From NCBI GenBank assembly GCA_902783375.1, contig CACZQN010000004.1, positions 1 through 49,686 of the forward strand: DNA of 49,686 bases, written 5' to 3'. The number at the start of each line of letters is the position of its first letter. Positions within the stretch are counted from its first letter, which is position 1. Of this stretch, positions 17,970-27,082 are shown one piece after another. This DNA is from an uncultured Lachnospiraceae bacterium (GTDB taxonomy: Bacteria; Bacillota; Clostridia; Lachnospirales; Lachnospiraceae). The position numbers and the translations under genes are program-made. The notes below the pieces were generated by a model. It was not told where the DNA came from. It ran no database searches and saw only the letters and a list, made by a program, of their open reading frames with translations.

Positions 17970-18076
17970 TCCAAATATGATACTGCAAAAATACCATATT
18001 TGGAATCAGACAATCAACCGGAAAGAAATACTTTTTATCAAACAGGATTGTTATTTTTCCGGGAATCCTGTATAGT
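17970..18076 (+). promoter_or_regulatory. Flavodiiron gene promoter with two long inverted repeats
   Basis: Promoter: TTGTTA (18048-18053), 17 bases, TATAGT (18071-18076). Dyad A is a perfect 10-bp repeat, TCCAAATATG (17970-17979) and CATATTTGGA (17995-18004), 15 bases apart. Dyad B is a perfect 8-bp repeat, ACAGGATT (18042-18049) and AATCCTGT (18064-18071), 14 bases apart, spanning the promoter from the -35 element to the -10 element. This suggests that the gene is tightly controlled, perhaps by an oxygen- or NO-responsive regulator. Confidence 0.6.
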
Positions 18077-18150
18077 AAACATGTTGAAAAATGCCGGCAG
18101 AGATTTCAGCCGGGCTGAGAAGATAGAAAGACAAGGACTGGAGGATTCTT

Positions 18151-19944
18151 ATGAGAGTTACAGATTCGATTCTCTATGTTGGAGTGAATGATCACCAGGT
18201 GGATCTGTTCGAAGGACAGTATGTGGTGCCGAAGGGCATGGCGTACAACTCCTATGTGATCATGGATTCGGAGATCTGTGTCATGGACACAGTCGACAGA
18301 CATTTTACGGATGAGTGGCTGGCGAATATCGAGAAGGTTCTGGGATTCCGGAAGCCGAACTACCTGATGGTTCAGCACATGGAGCCGGATCACTCCGCGA
18401 GCATCACCGCCTTTATGGCGAAGTATCCGGAGGCGACGCTGGTTTCTTCCGCAAAGGCATTCACGATGATGGAGAATTTCTATGGGAATGCATATCCGGA
18501 GAGAAGAATTGAGGTGAAGGAAGGCTATCAGCTGCCGCTCGGTGCACATACCCTGAACTTCGTCGGGGCACCGATGGTGCACTGGCCGGAAGTCCTGATG
18601 ACCTATGAGAGCACGGAGAAGGTGCTGTTCACGGCAGACGGCTTCGGTAAATTCGGCGCGAATGATACACCGGATGCGAACTGGGATGACGAGGCACGCC
18701 GCTATTATATCGGCATTGTCGGGAAATACGGCGGCCAGGTGCAGGCGGTTCTGAAGAAGGCTGCAGGGCTCGAGATCAAGGTGATTGCACCGCTGCATGG
18801 CCCGGTTCTGGACGGGGATCTCAGCCATTATCTGGATCTCTACAATACCTGGTCCTCCTATCAGGTGGAGAGCGACGGCATCCTGATCGCCTATACTTCC
18901 GTCTACGGGAATACGAAGACAGCTGTAGAAAAGCTCGCGGCAAGCCTGAAGAAGAAGGGCTGCCCGAAGGTAGTCGTCCGCGACCTTGCACGTGACGACA
19001 TGTCTCTGGCGGTGGCAGACGCATTCCGCTACGGCAGAATCGTGCTGGCAACCACGACATACAATGCGGACATCTATCCGTTCATGCGCGAATTCATCGA
19101 ACATCTGACTGAGCGGAATTTCCAGAACAGAACCATCGCCTTTATGGAGAATGGTTCCTGGGCACCGACGGCCGAGAAGGTCATGCGGAAGATGCTCGAA
19201 GCATCGAAGAACCTGACCTACACCGAGAACAATGTGCACATCAAGTCTGCACTGAATGAGAAGAGCGAAGCAGAACTCGAAGCACTCGCAGAGGAGCTCT
19301 GCCAGGATTACCTCGCGCAGAGCGATGAGACGGCCAACAAGAATGACATGACCGCGCTCTTCAAGATCGGCTACGGCCTGTATGTCGTCACATCGAACGA
19401 CGGCAGCCGCGACAATGGCTGTATCGTGAATACGGTAACCCAGGTGACGAACACACCGAACCGGATCGCTGTCTGCATCAACAAGGCAAACTATACCCAC
19501 GAAGTCGTCAAGAAGACCGGGAAGATGAACGTGAACTGCCTGTCTGTCGAGGCACCGTTCTCCGTTTTCCAGCACTATGGCTTCCAGAGCGGAAGAAACG
19601 TCGACAAATTTGCCGGTGAAGAAGTTCTCCGCTCCGATAACGGGCTTGCCTTCCTGCCGCACTACATCAATGCGTTCATGTCGCTTGACGTGGAAAACTA
19701 CGTGGATCTCGATACCCACGGGATGTTCATCTGTACGGTATCAGAGGCCAGAGTGATCTCCTCTGCAGAGACGATGACCTACACCTATTATCAGGACAAC
19801 GTGAAGCCGAAGCCGGAATCCACCGAGAAGAAGGGCTGGGTCTGCAAGGTCTGCGGCTATGTCTATGAAGGCGAGACACTTCCTGACGACTTTATCTGCC
19901 CGCTCTGCAAGCATGGCGCGGCGGATTTTGAGCCACTGAAATAA
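18151..19944 (+). CDS. Flavodiiron protein fused to flavin reductase and rubredoxin
   Basis: A 597-residue four-domain protein that reduces O2 to water or NO to N2O in anaerobes. Residues ~1-245 are the metallo-beta-lactamase-like diiron domain; the ligands HMEPDH, MVHWPE, FTADGFG and PLHGPV are all present. Residues ~248-395 are a flavodoxin domain with the FMN loop YTSVYGNTKTA. Residues ~405-550 are a flavin reductase-like domain (DNGCIVNTVTQVTNTPNRIAV). Residues ~558-597 are a rubredoxin with two metal knuckles, CKVCG and CPLC. The fusion lets one chain pass electrons from NAD(P)H or reduced flavin to the diiron site. GGAGGA precedes the ATG. DUF4250 and gpmI follow closely. Confidence 0.95.
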   Translation: MRVTDSILYVGVNDHQVDLFEGQYVVPKGMAYNSYVIMDSEICVMDTVDRHFTDEWLANIEKVLGFRKPNYLMVQHMEPDHSASITAFMAKYPEATLVSSAKAFTMMENFYGNAYPERRIEVKEGYQLPLGAHTLNFVGAPMVHWPEVLMTYESTEKVLFTADGFGKFGANDTPDANWDDEARRYYIGIVGKYGGQVQAVLKKAAGLEIKVIAPLHGPVLDGDLSHYLDLYNTWSSYQVESDGILIAYTSVYGNTKTAVEKLAASLKKKGCPKVVVRDLARDDMSLAVADAFRYGRIVLATTTYNADIYPFMREFIEHLTERNFQNRTIAFMENGSWAPTAEKVMRKMLEASKNLTYTENNVHIKSALNEKSEAELEALAEELCQDYLAQSDETANKNDMTALFKIGYGLYVVTSNDGSRDNGCIVNTVTQVTNTPNRIAVCINKANYTHEVVKKTGKMNVNCLSVEAPFSVFQHYGFQSGRNVDKFAGEEVLRSDNGLAFLPHYINAFMSLDVENYVDLDTHGMFICTVSEARVISSAETMTYTYYQDNVKPKPESTEKKGWVCKVCGYVYEGETLPDDFICPLCKHGAADFEPLK

Positions 19945-19990
19945 GAGAAGACAGACGGTTCCTGCGGGAACCCTGATCAGGAGGAATGCG

Positions 19991-20173
19991 ATGAATCTTC
20001 CGAAAGATCCGCTCATGCTGATGAGCTATCTGAACACCCAGCTGCGGGACAATTACCCGTCCCTCGCGGAATTCTGTGCGGCACAGGGCATTTCCGAAGA
20101 AGAAATCCTTGCAAAACTGTCGCAGGTAGGGTATGTTTATGAGCGGGATACGAATAAATTCGTTCTTAAGTGA
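19991..20173 (+). CDS. DUF4250 protein
   Basis: A 60-residue protein beginning MNLPKDPLMLMSYLNTQLRD, the hallmark of DUF4250, a small family common in Clostridia and Bacteroides. It looks like a compact helical domain with a helix-turn-helix feel (SLAEFCAAQGISEEEI). A GGAGGA site is 6 bases upstream. The function is unknown. It lies 46 bases after the flavodiiron gene and 34 bases before gpmI, so it may belong to their transcript. Confidence 0.85.
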   Translation: MNLPKDPLMLMSYLNTQLRDNYPSLAEFCAAQGISEEEILAKLSQVGYVYERDTNKFVLK

Positions 20174-20207
20174 GTTGGAGCTTCGTGCTCCGGAATGAGA
20201 GGGATAT

Positions 20208-21803
20208 ATGAGACAGAAACCAGTCGTACTCATGGTGCTCGACGGCTACGGCCTTTCGGACCACCATGAGGCAAATGCAGTCTACATGGCAAATACGCCG
20301 GTGATGGATAAGCTGATGGCAGAGTGCCCGTTTCAGAAGGGATATGCATCGGGCCTTGCAGTCGGTCTTCCGGATGGCCAGATGGGCAATTCCGAAGTCG
20401 GACACATGAACATCGGTTCCGGCCGGATCATCTACCAGGATCTGACCCTGATCACCAAGTACATCGAAGATGGCGTCTTCTTTGAGAATGAAGAGCTGCT
20501 CCTTGCGATCGAGAACTGCAAGAAGAATCATTCGGATCTGCATGTCTGGGGACTGCTCTCCGACGGCGGCGTTCACAGCCACAACACCCATCTGTATGCC
20601 ATCCTGGAGCTCTGCAAAAAGCAGAACTTCGAAGATGTCTATGTGCATCCGTTCTTTGACGGCAGAGATACACCGCCGGCATCCGGCAAGGAATATCTGC
20701 AGGAACTGGTGGACAAGATGGCTGAGATCGGTGTCGGCAAAGTTGCTTCCATGAGCGGCCGCTACTATGCGATGGATCGTGATAACAACTGGGATCGTAT
20801 CCAGAAGGCTTATGACAGTCTGGTGCTGGGCGAGGGCATCCTTGCAACCGACCCGGTCGCTGCCATGCAGGAATCCTACGACAACGGTGTCACCGATGAG
20901 TTCGTGATCCCGACCGTCATTACCGATGCGGAAGGCAAGCCGCTCTCCCTGGTGAAGCCGAACGATTCCGTTATCTTCTTCAACTTCCGCCCGGACCGTG
21001 CCCGTGAGATCACCAAGGCATTCTGCTTCAGCGATGCGGACATCGCTGCACAGCCGGGAGATGCTGCTGATACCAAGTGCATCAAGTTCCTGAAGAGAGC
21101 GAACGGCTTCATGCCGCTGACCTATGTCTGCTTCAAGGACTATGATGAGACCATCCCGAACAAGTATGTCGCGTTCAAGAAGGAAGAGATCGTCAATACC
21201 CTCGGCGAGTACCTCGCTGCCAATAACCTGAAGCAGCTGAGAATTGCGGAGACCGAGAAGTATGCGCATGTCACCTTCTTCTTCAACGGCGGTATTGAAG
21301 AGCCGAACAAGGATGAGGTCCGGATCCTGGTCAACTCTCCTGCAGTTGCAACCTATGACCTGCAGCCGGAGATGAGCGCTCCGGAGGTCTCCGAGAAACT
21401 GGATGCAGCCATCACTTCCGGTGAGTATGATGTCATCATCATCAACTTTGCAAATCCGGATATGGTCGGCCACACCGGCGTCCTGTCCGCTGCAATCGCA
21501 GCTGTCGAGCGGATCGACCAGTGTGTCGGTGCTGCTGTCGAAGCAGTGAAGCAGATGGACGGCGTTCTCTTCATCTGTGCTGACCACGGAAACTGCGAGC
21601 AGATGATCAACTATGAGACCGGCGAGCCGCACACGGCACATACCACCAATCCGGTTCCGTTCATTCTGTACAATTATGATCCGGCATATACCCTCCGTGA
21701 GGGCGGCCGCCTGTGCGATATCGCACCGACCCTGCTTGAGATCATGAATCTCCCGCAGCCGAAGGAGATGACCGGTGTCTCCCTGCTGGTGAAGAAGGAC
21801 TGA
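20208..21803 (+). CDS. gpmI: 2,3-bisphosphoglycerate-independent phosphoglycerate mutase
   Basis: A 531-residue Mn2+-dependent enzyme that interconverts 3- and 2-phosphoglycerate in glycolysis. The alkaline phosphatase-fold metal residues are visible as VLDGYG (residue ~10), the phosphoserine site NSEVGHMNIGSGR (Ser about 65), DNNWDRI and ADHGNCEQM (about 462). The length is normal, perhaps slightly longer than the B. subtilis enzyme (511). GAGAGGG lies 4 bases before the ATG. A long hairpin terminator follows. Confidence 0.97.
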   Translation: MRQKPVVLMVLDGYGLSDHHEANAVYMANTPVMDKLMAECPFQKGYASGLAVGLPDGQMGNSEVGHMNIGSGRIIYQDLTLITKYIEDGVFFENEELLLAIENCKKNHSDLHVWGLLSDGGVHSHNTHLYAILELCKKQNFEDVYVHPFFDGRDTPPASGKEYLQELVDKMAEIGVGKVASMSGRYYAMDRDNNWDRIQKAYDSLVLGEGILATDPVAAMQESYDNGVTDEFVIPTVITDAEGKPLSLVKPNDSVIFFNFRPDRAREITKAFCFSDADIAAQPGDAADTKCIKFLKRANGFMPLTYVCFKDYDETIPNKYVAFKKEEIVNTLGEYLAANNLKQLRIAETEKYAHVTFFFNGGIEEPNKDEVRILVNSPAVATYDLQPEMSAPEVSEKLDAAITSGEYDVIIINFANPDMVGHTGVLSAAIAAVERIDQCVGAAVEAVKQMDGVLFICADHGNCEQMINYETGEPHTAHTTNPVPFILYNYDPAYTLREGGRLCDIAPTLLEIMNLPQPKEMTGVSLLVKKD

Positions 21804-21871
21804 GACGATTCTGACGAAATCATGAGGGACCATCAGACAAGAACATTGTCATGACGGTCTGAAGCGATAGG

Positions 21872-21938
21872 AGCTGTATGCTGGAAGCCTTTCTGGAATT
21901 CCCAAGGGAAGCCAAGAGGCCCGGCATACAGCTTTTTC
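21872..21938 (+). terminator. Long hairpin terminator after gpmI
   Basis: AGCTGTATGC (21872-21881) and GCATACAGCT (21924-21933) form a perfect 10-bp stem followed by TTTTT. The 42-nt loop contains a small TTCCC-AA-GGGAA hairpin. It is larger than a standard terminator but its position fits. Confidence 0.75.
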
Positions 21939-21982
21939 TGCGTGAATGACGCCCGAATTTCCCAGATGAAGGCAAAAAGCTC

Positions 21983-22011
21983 TATACAAAAACTTTCCCG
22001 GGCGGTATAAT
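21983..22011 (+). promoter_or_regulatory. Promoter of the transglutaminase lipoprotein / pilus-like operon
   Basis: TATACA (21983-21988), 17 bases and TATAAT (22006-22011) lie about 85 bases before the lipoprotein start. No further terminator was seen until after the HPt gene, so it could drive the whole set. Confidence 0.55.
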
Positions 22012-22096
22012 GATTGTAATGAACATGGTGAAAGAAGCAATTGTACATAGATGCGCTTCCTGGCAGCTTTGAATGACAGGACAGAAGGGGGCTGAC

Positions 22097-23116
22097 ATGA
22101 AGAAACGATTATGGATCTGCTTATTCCTGATTGCGGTGCTGAGTTTCGGCGCCTGCGGGAATACCGTACAGATCAATGAAAGTGAAGTAACCCATTACGG
22201 GACGGAGGGCGTTGACGAGATCGAAGATGAGGATACGCCGCTCGCGACGAAGACGGGTTCCACGACCAAGAAGACAACGACGAAGAAAAAGAGCGGCAGC
22301 GGGAAGTATAAGGCACCGGAACTGGCACTGTCCGCTTTTCATGAAGATCTGGCACAGGTCAATGCGGCCGGTGATGCATGGATCGATACATCCGCTGCGA
22401 ATGAAGGCTATGTGGCCGTGAAAGCGAACGCGAAGGTTCGCCTGAAGGTTCAGGTTGTCAAGGAGAAGACCGTTTACAATTACAATACAGAATCGGATGG
22501 AACGGTTTCCATCCTTCCGCTGCAGAGCGGGGACGGCACCTACAAGATCCGGATTCTGAAGAATATCTCCGGGAATAAGTACGCAGAGATGCACCAGGTG
22601 TCGGTGGATGTGAAGATGGAGGACAGCTTCCAGCCTTACCTGCATCCAAGTGATTATGTCAGCTATGATGCGAAGTCAAATTGTGTGGCGAAAGCGCAGG
22701 AGCTGGCGAAGAAGCAGGACGACGCACTGGGTGTCGTGAATGCGGTTTATGATTTTATCTGTGAGAGCATTACCTACGATAAGAAGAAAGCACAGACGGT
22801 GCAGAGCGGATATCTGCCGTATCCGGATGATACGTTAAAGAGCGGCAAGGGCATCTGTTTTGACTACGCATCCCTCGCGGCGGCGATGCTCCGGTCCCAG
22901 GGAATCCCGACCAAGCTGATCACCGGTTATGTTTCTCCGGATGGTGTCTACCACGCATGGAACATGTTCTATACGGAACAGAGCGGATGGGTGACCGTCA
23001 GCTACAAGGTCAGCAAGAAGAGCTGGAACCGCATCGACCTGACCTTCTCCGCCAACGGCGCTGACGATACCTTTATCGGCGATGGCGGCAACTATGCAGA
23101 CCTTTATGTGTACTGA
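22097..23116 (+). CDS. Transglutaminase-like lipoprotein
   Basis: A 339-residue exported protein. MKKRLWICLFLIAVLSFGACGN looks like a lipoprotein signal with the acylated Cys about residue 19, though the lipobox (F-G-A-C) is not ideal. A linker rich in Lys, Thr and Ser follows (residues ~45-80), then a beta-rich domain and a transglutaminase core: SGKGICFDYASLAAAML holds the Cys, VYHAWN the His, and RIDL could supply the Asp. Such proteins cross-link or cleave peptide bonds at the cell surface. ATG 22097 follows AAGGGGG; an upstream ATG at 22073 in frame is rejected. The pilus-like genes begin 48 bases downstream. Confidence 0.85.
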   Translation: MKKRLWICLFLIAVLSFGACGNTVQINESEVTHYGTEGVDEIEDEDTPLATKTGSTTKKTTTKKKSGSGKYKAPELALSAFHEDLAQVNAAGDAWIDTSAANEGYVAVKANAKVRLKVQVVKEKTVYNYNTESDGTVSILPLQSGDGTYKIRILKNISGNKYAEMHQVSVDVKMEDSFQPYLHPSDYVSYDAKSNCVAKAQELAKKQDDALGVVNAVYDFICESITYDKKKAQTVQSGYLPYPDDTLKSGKGICFDYASLAAAMLRSQGIPTKLITGYVSPDGVYHAWNMFYTEQSGWVTVSYKVSKKSWNRIDLTFSANGADDTFIGDGGNYADLYVY

Positions 23117-23164
23117 TGTACACGCTGATACAAGAAAATTCAGACAGAAGAGAGGAAATGGTGT

Positions 23165-24211
23165 ATGAGCAAGGCAAAGCTTGACCATATGGGCGTCTCC
23201 GCATTTTGCGAGAGCATGGGCATGATGGTCCGTTCCGGTATCCAGGTGGATGAAGCCATCGCGCTGCTTGCGGACAGCAAGACAAAGACAGGCGGTGTGC
23301 TGGAAGAGGGGCTGGCTGTCATGAAGGAAAAGACCGAAGAAGGGCAGGGGCTGGCCGACGCAATGAAAGAGAGCGGCATCTTCCCGGACTATGCTCTGCA
23401 GATGGTAAAGGCCGGTGAGAATGCGGGACGGCTGGAAGATATCCTGTTCCGCCTCTCGAGATACTATGCGGACCAGAAAACCATCTCGGAGAAACTGAAG
23501 AATGCGGTTACCTATCCGGCTGCGATGCTGGTTCTGATCATTGCGCTGCTGGCAGTCATGATCGTCATGGTGCTGCCGGCTTTTTCTGATGTTTACGAGA
23601 GACTCACGGGAAGCCTTGCTTCTTCCGCCTACGGCTATGTGCGCTGGGCATATGTATTCTGCTTCGTGGCACTGATCCTGCTGGTTGTCATTGCCGGCAT
23701 CCTGATCGCCGGCTATCTCATGTGGAAGAGCGGAAAGCGCGCAGCGGTTGAAAAAATGCTGAACCGTGTGCCGGTTACCCGCCAGATCCTTGAAAATATG
23801 GGGATGTTCCGCTTTACATCCGCGCTTGCGACATTCATCGCCAGCGGGGAGATGCAGGATGAAGCCGTGCTGAACAGCATCCCGATGACGGATTACGCAC
23901 CGGTGGAAGAGAAGCTTGTGAGCATGTCCCGCCGGATGGAAGAAGGACACAGCATCGCCCAGGCAGCGTATGATGAAGAACTCTTTGAACCGACCTATGG
24001 AAGAATGCTTCTGGCCGGTGAGCGGAGCGGCAATATGGAAGATGTCCTCGAGAGACTGACCGGGCTGCTCGAAGAGAACTGCGGGAACCTGGTGGACCGC
24101 CTGGTCGGCGTGGTGGACCCGCTGCTGTCCGGTGTCCTGATGCTGACCGTAGGACTGTCCCTGATCAGTGTCATGCTGCCGCTGATCGGGATGATGAATT
24201 CGATTGGATAA
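23165..24211 (+). CDS. Type II secretion / type IV pilus inner-membrane platform protein (GspF/PilC family)
   Basis: A 348-residue platform protein with two related GspF domains. Residues ~10-135 contain MVRSGIQVDEAI and VKAGENAGRLEDI; residues ~215-345 contain FIASGEMQDEAV and LAGERSGNMEDVLERL. Three strongly hydrophobic segments lie at ~118-140, ~165-190 and ~318-340. PilC-type proteins link the cytoplasmic ATPase to the pilus. It is the first machine gene of the operon; the pilus motor PilB and a secretin are not seen, the latter being expected for a Gram-positive envelope. Confidence 0.88.
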   Translation: MSKAKLDHMGVSAFCESMGMMVRSGIQVDEAIALLADSKTKTGGVLEEGLAVMKEKTEEGQGLADAMKESGIFPDYALQMVKAGENAGRLEDILFRLSRYYADQKTISEKLKNAVTYPAAMLVLIIALLAVMIVMVLPAFSDVYERLTGSLASSAYGYVRWAYVFCFVALILLVVIAGILIAGYLMWKSGKRAAVEKMLNRVPVTRQILENMGMFRFTSALATFIASGEMQDEAVLNSIPMTDYAPVEEKLVSMSRRMEEGHSIAQAAYDEELFEPTYGRMLLAGERSGNMEDVLERLTGLLEENCGNLVDRLVGVVDPLLSGVLMLTVGLSLISVMLPLIGMMNSIG

Positions 24212-24237
24212 TGACCGGCTGACCAGAGGAGAGATAC

Positions 24238-24552
24238 ATGTATCAGGATAAGAGAAAGAGAAGATGGTGGATCCTTCCGGTCATCCTGCTTGCTGCCGTC
24301 ATCTGTGTATCCGCGTTCGTGCTTCTCGGAAACCGTTCCGGGGAAGAGATGCGTGCGGAAGGTGCCGCTGCGATTGAAGCGGCCCTGAGGCGGTCTGCAG
24401 TGCAGTGCTATGTCGTCGAAGGCGTCTATCCGCCGGATTTCGAATATCTGCAGGAAAACTACGGCCTGCAGGTCAATACAGACGATTACTACGTGGTGTA
24501 TGAGGCATTTGCCTCGAACATTCCGCCGACGATTCATGTTCTGGAGAAATGA
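24238..24552 (+). CDS. Small single-pass membrane protein in pilus-like operon
   Basis: A 104-residue protein with a basic N-terminus (YQDKRKRRWW), one membrane segment at ~11-30 and an extracellular part of about 70 residues with CYVVEGVYPPDFEYLQENYGL. The segment VEGVYPPDFEYLQ recalls the conserved start of some pilin globular domains (the YPxxLxxL type), but there is no prepilin peptidase site. I recognise it only by position; it may be a minor pilin-like or assembly component. AGGAGAG precedes the ATG. Confidence 0.7.
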   Translation: MYQDKRKRRWWILPVILLAAVICVSAFVLLGNRSGEEMRAEGAAAIEAALRRSAVQCYVVEGVYPPDFEYLQENYGLQVNTDDYYVVYEAFASNIPPTIHVLEK

Positions 24553-24562
24553 GGTGCATGCG

Positions 24563-25036
24563 ATGAATGGAAGAGAGAGATCCGGACCGGGTCTGTATAC
24601 CATCGGGATCGCAGCGCTGTTTCTTGCGGGATTTCTGCTGCTGATGATCTTCGGCGCAGGCAGCTACCGCGATGCCGTCGGCTCCCAGAATGCAAACAAT
24701 GACAGAAGAATCCTGCAGTCCTACATCGGTACGCTGATCCGGGCAAATGACCAGAGCGGTGCGGTCTCCATCCGGACCTACGGGGAGCAGCCGATCCTGG
24801 TGATCGCAGATCCGAATACGGGATATGCGTTCCGGATTTACCAGCACGATGGGACGCTGGTGGAAGACTTTGCGGAGACGGATGCGGAACTGGATCCGGA
24901 ATCCGCTGAGATCATCGGGGAGACCGAAGCCTTTGATGTAACCGTGGATGAGAACGGGGTGCTGGTGGTCACGACCGATGCCGGCAGATCCGTGGTGACC
25001 ATCCGGAGTGACGGAGGTGTGCAGGATGAAGAATAA
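24563..25036 (+). CDS. DUF4860-like membrane-anchored protein
   Basis: A 157-residue protein with one membrane segment at residues ~12-30 and a beta-rich extracellular part (RRILQSYIGTLIRANDQSGAVSIRTYGEQPIL). It matches my recollection of DUF4860 proteins, which occur in clostridial pilus-like operons. ATG 24563 follows a GAGGTG site 10 bases after the previous stop; a longer frame upstream lies inside the previous gene and is rejected. Its end overlaps the next gene by 11 bases. Confidence 0.75.
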   Translation: MNGRERSGPGLYTIGIAALFLAGFLLLMIFGAGSYRDAVGSQNANNDRRILQSYIGTLIRANDQSGAVSIRTYGEQPILVIADPNTGYAFRIYQHDGTLVEDFAETDAELDPESAEIIGETEAFDVTVDENGVLVVTTDAGRSVVTIRSDGGVQDEE

Positions 25037-25571
25037 AGGAAGGCACATCACCGCATTTTATCTGGAGACGCTGCTGCTGGTTGCGATTTTTGTCGCCATG
25101 ATTCTGGTGCTGACCAGCGTCTTCGGCATGGGGAAGAAAGAGAGTCTTGACGCGAAGCATCTGACCGGAGCGGTCCGGCTGGCGGAGAATACAGCCGAGA
25201 TGGCCGCTGCTTCCGGGAATTATATGGATTTCTTTGAGGACATCTACATGGTCTATCTTCCGGATGGACGCGGCGGAGACGGCGGGTTCATGTGGGAGAG
25301 TGAGCCGGAGCGTGGAAGCAATATCAAGCGACTCTATCTCGGGTATGATGATGACCTGCAGCCGACATCGCTCGGCAGCTATCAGGTTCAGATTGACTGG
25401 GTTCCGGAAGAGACAGAAGCCGGTGTGCTGAACCGGGTGACCATCAGTGTCCACTATGGAAAGAATCCGCGGACAGAGATTTCCTTCGGAGATCCATTTT
25501 CGTGGGAGATCGGGACACCGGTCATCTATACGCTTGAGACAGCTATATTTACAGAAGGAGGAGAGGAATGA
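25026..25571 (+). CDS. Pilin-like membrane-anchored protein
   Basis: A 181-residue protein with a short basic N-terminus, then AFYLETLLLVAIFVAMILVL, a hydrophobic helix with an early Glu that resembles type IV pilin N-termini, although the Glu is one position away from the usual +5 and no Gly precedes it. The outer part is beta-rich, ending in a GTPVIYTLETAIF segment. ATG 25026 follows GGAGGT and overlaps the previous gene by 11 bases; the TGA overlaps the next ATG (ATGA at 25568). Most likely a pseudopilin-like component. Confidence 0.7.
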   Translation: MKNKGRHITAFYLETLLLVAIFVAMILVLTSVFGMGKKESLDAKHLTGAVRLAENTAEMAAASGNYMDFFEDIYMVYLPDGRGGDGGFMWESEPERGSNIKRLYLGYDDDLQPTSLGSYQVQIDWVPEETEAGVLNRVTISVHYGKNPRTEISFGDPFSWEIGTPVIYTLETAIFTEGGEE

Positions 25572-25975
25572 ATCAGGTACCGGTAAAGCTTGGACCGCTG
25601 GCACTGATTCTGGCGGTGATCAGCATCTGCCTGACAACGCTTGCGATCCTCACGTTTACGACGGCCGGGGCGGATATGCGGCTGGCAGAGCGGTATGCAG
25701 GGACAGTAAAAGAAAGATATGCACTCGAAAAAGAGGGACAGGAATTCCTGGCAGAGATCCGGGAGACGGTGTCTGATCCAATGGATCTGTACCTGATCGA
25801 TGATCTGGATTTCACGGAAAACGGAGATGCCGTCAAGGTGCTCCGGCAGGGAGATGCCACACTTACCATCACCTTAAGAGAGAATGATGAGGGTGGTATC
25901 GACGTGGTTTCCTGGAAACAGGAGAAGCTGTGGGAAGAAGATGATGATACACTCGGGGTCTGGCTCGGGGAATAA
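25568..25975 (+). CDS. Small membrane-anchored protein in pilus-like operon
   Basis: A 135-residue protein with one N-terminal membrane segment (residues ~8-30, LGPLALILAVISICLTTLAIL) and an acidic extracellular part that ends in a beta segment (DVVSWKQEKLWEED). No family is recognised. It overlaps the previous gene by four bases, behind an AGGAGGAG site, and precedes the pilT-like gene by 45 bases. It is likely a structural or assembly part of the same apparatus. Confidence 0.7.
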   Translation: MNQVPVKLGPLALILAVISICLTTLAILTFTTAGADMRLAERYAGTVKERYALEKEGQEFLAEIRETVSDPMDLYLIDDLDFTENGDAVKVLRQGDATLTITLRENDEGGIDVVSWKQEKLWEEDDDTLGVWLGE

Positions 25976-26020
25976 AGCCGGCTGCTGTTAATGCGGCATG
26001 GCATGGAGGAAGAAGAAAAC

Positions 26021-27082
26021 ATGGCTCTGGAACTTAGAGATCTGTTACAGCAGGCAATTGATCAGGAAGCACAGGATATCTTTCTGATTGCAGGGCTTCC
26101 GGTGACTTTGAAAATCAACGGGCACCAGGTAAGGCTTCCCGGGGATATCATGAAGCCAGCCAGCATCGAAGAGGTTGTGAATGTGATTTATGAGCTCTCA
26201 AGGAGAGACCGCACCAACCTGGAGAAAGGACTGGATGACGATTTCTCGTTCTCAATCTCACAGCTCGGCCGCTTCCGTGTCAATGTATTCCGGCAGCGCG
26301 GTTCGCTTGCGGCGGTTCTTCGCGTGATCCGCTTCGGACTTCCGGATCCGGTGAAGCTGGGAATCCCGGAATCCGTGCTGTCGCTGGCAGATAACAAGAA
26401 GGGACTCGTCCTGATCACGGGATCTGCCGGCACGGGGAAATCCACAACGCTTGCCTGCATGATCAACCGCATCAACCAGTCGAGGGATGCGCACATCATC
26501 ACGATGGAGGATCCGATCGAGTACATTCATGCACACGGGAAGTCCATCGTCACCCAGCGGGAGATCTCGATCGATACGCCGGGGTATACCGATTCCCTCC
26601 GGTCTGCGCTGAGAGAGAGCCCGGACGTGATCCTGCTCGGCGAGATGCGCGACTATGATACGATTTCCTCCGCCATCACGGCGGCAGAGACCGGTGTCCT
26701 GCTCCTGTCGACCCTGCACACCAGCAGTGCGGCCAATACGATCAACCGGATCCTGGATGTCTTCCCGGCCAATCAGCAGCAGCAGGTGAAGATTCAGCTG
26801 GCCCAGCTCTTAAAGGGAATTGTCTGCCAGCAGCTGGTCCCGGGAACAGACGGAAGCCAGATCGCTGTATTTGAAATCATGAAATCCACCACGGCGATCC
26901 AGAATATGATCCGTGAGGATAAGCTGCATCAGCTCGAATCCGCGATGCAGGCCGGCGCAGCAGATGGAATGTGCACGATGGACGGCAGTCTCCTGAAGCT
27001 GTACCGTGAAGGGAGAATTACGAAAGATACGGCATTGATGGCCTGTGTCAACTACGAAAATATGGTGAAGAGAATTGGATAA
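26021..27082 (+). CDS. pilT: PilT-like secretion/retraction ATPase
   Basis: A 353-residue hexameric ATPase of the GspE/PilT superfamily. Motifs: Walker A TGSAGTGKSTTLA (about residues 128-140), Asp box ITMEDPIEYIH, Walker B LLGEMRD (about 203-209, the GEMRD form typical of PilT rather than PilB) and His box LLSTLHTSSAANTINR. PilT retracts type IV pili. ATG 26021 gives the family-like start MALELRDLLQQAI; GGAGG lies 11 bases upstream; in-frame ATGs at 25991 and 26003 are less likely. No PilB-type extension ATPase is nearby. It overlaps the next gene. Confidence 0.9.
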   Translation: MALELRDLLQQAIDQEAQDIFLIAGLPVTLKINGHQVRLPGDIMKPASIEEVVNVIYELSRRDRTNLEKGLDDDFSFSISQLGRFRVNVFRQRGSLAAVLRVIRFGLPDPVKLGIPESVLSLADNKKGLVLITGSAGTGKSTTLACMINRINQSRDAHIITMEDPIEYIHAHGKSIVTQREISIDTPGYTDSLRSALRESPDVILLGEMRDYDTISSAITAAETGVLLLSTLHTSSAANTINRILDVFPANQQQQVKIQLAQLLKGIVCQQLVPGTDGSQIAVFEIMKSTTAIQNMIREDKLHQLESAMQAGAADGMCTMDGSLLKLYREGRITKDTALMACVNYENMVKRIG

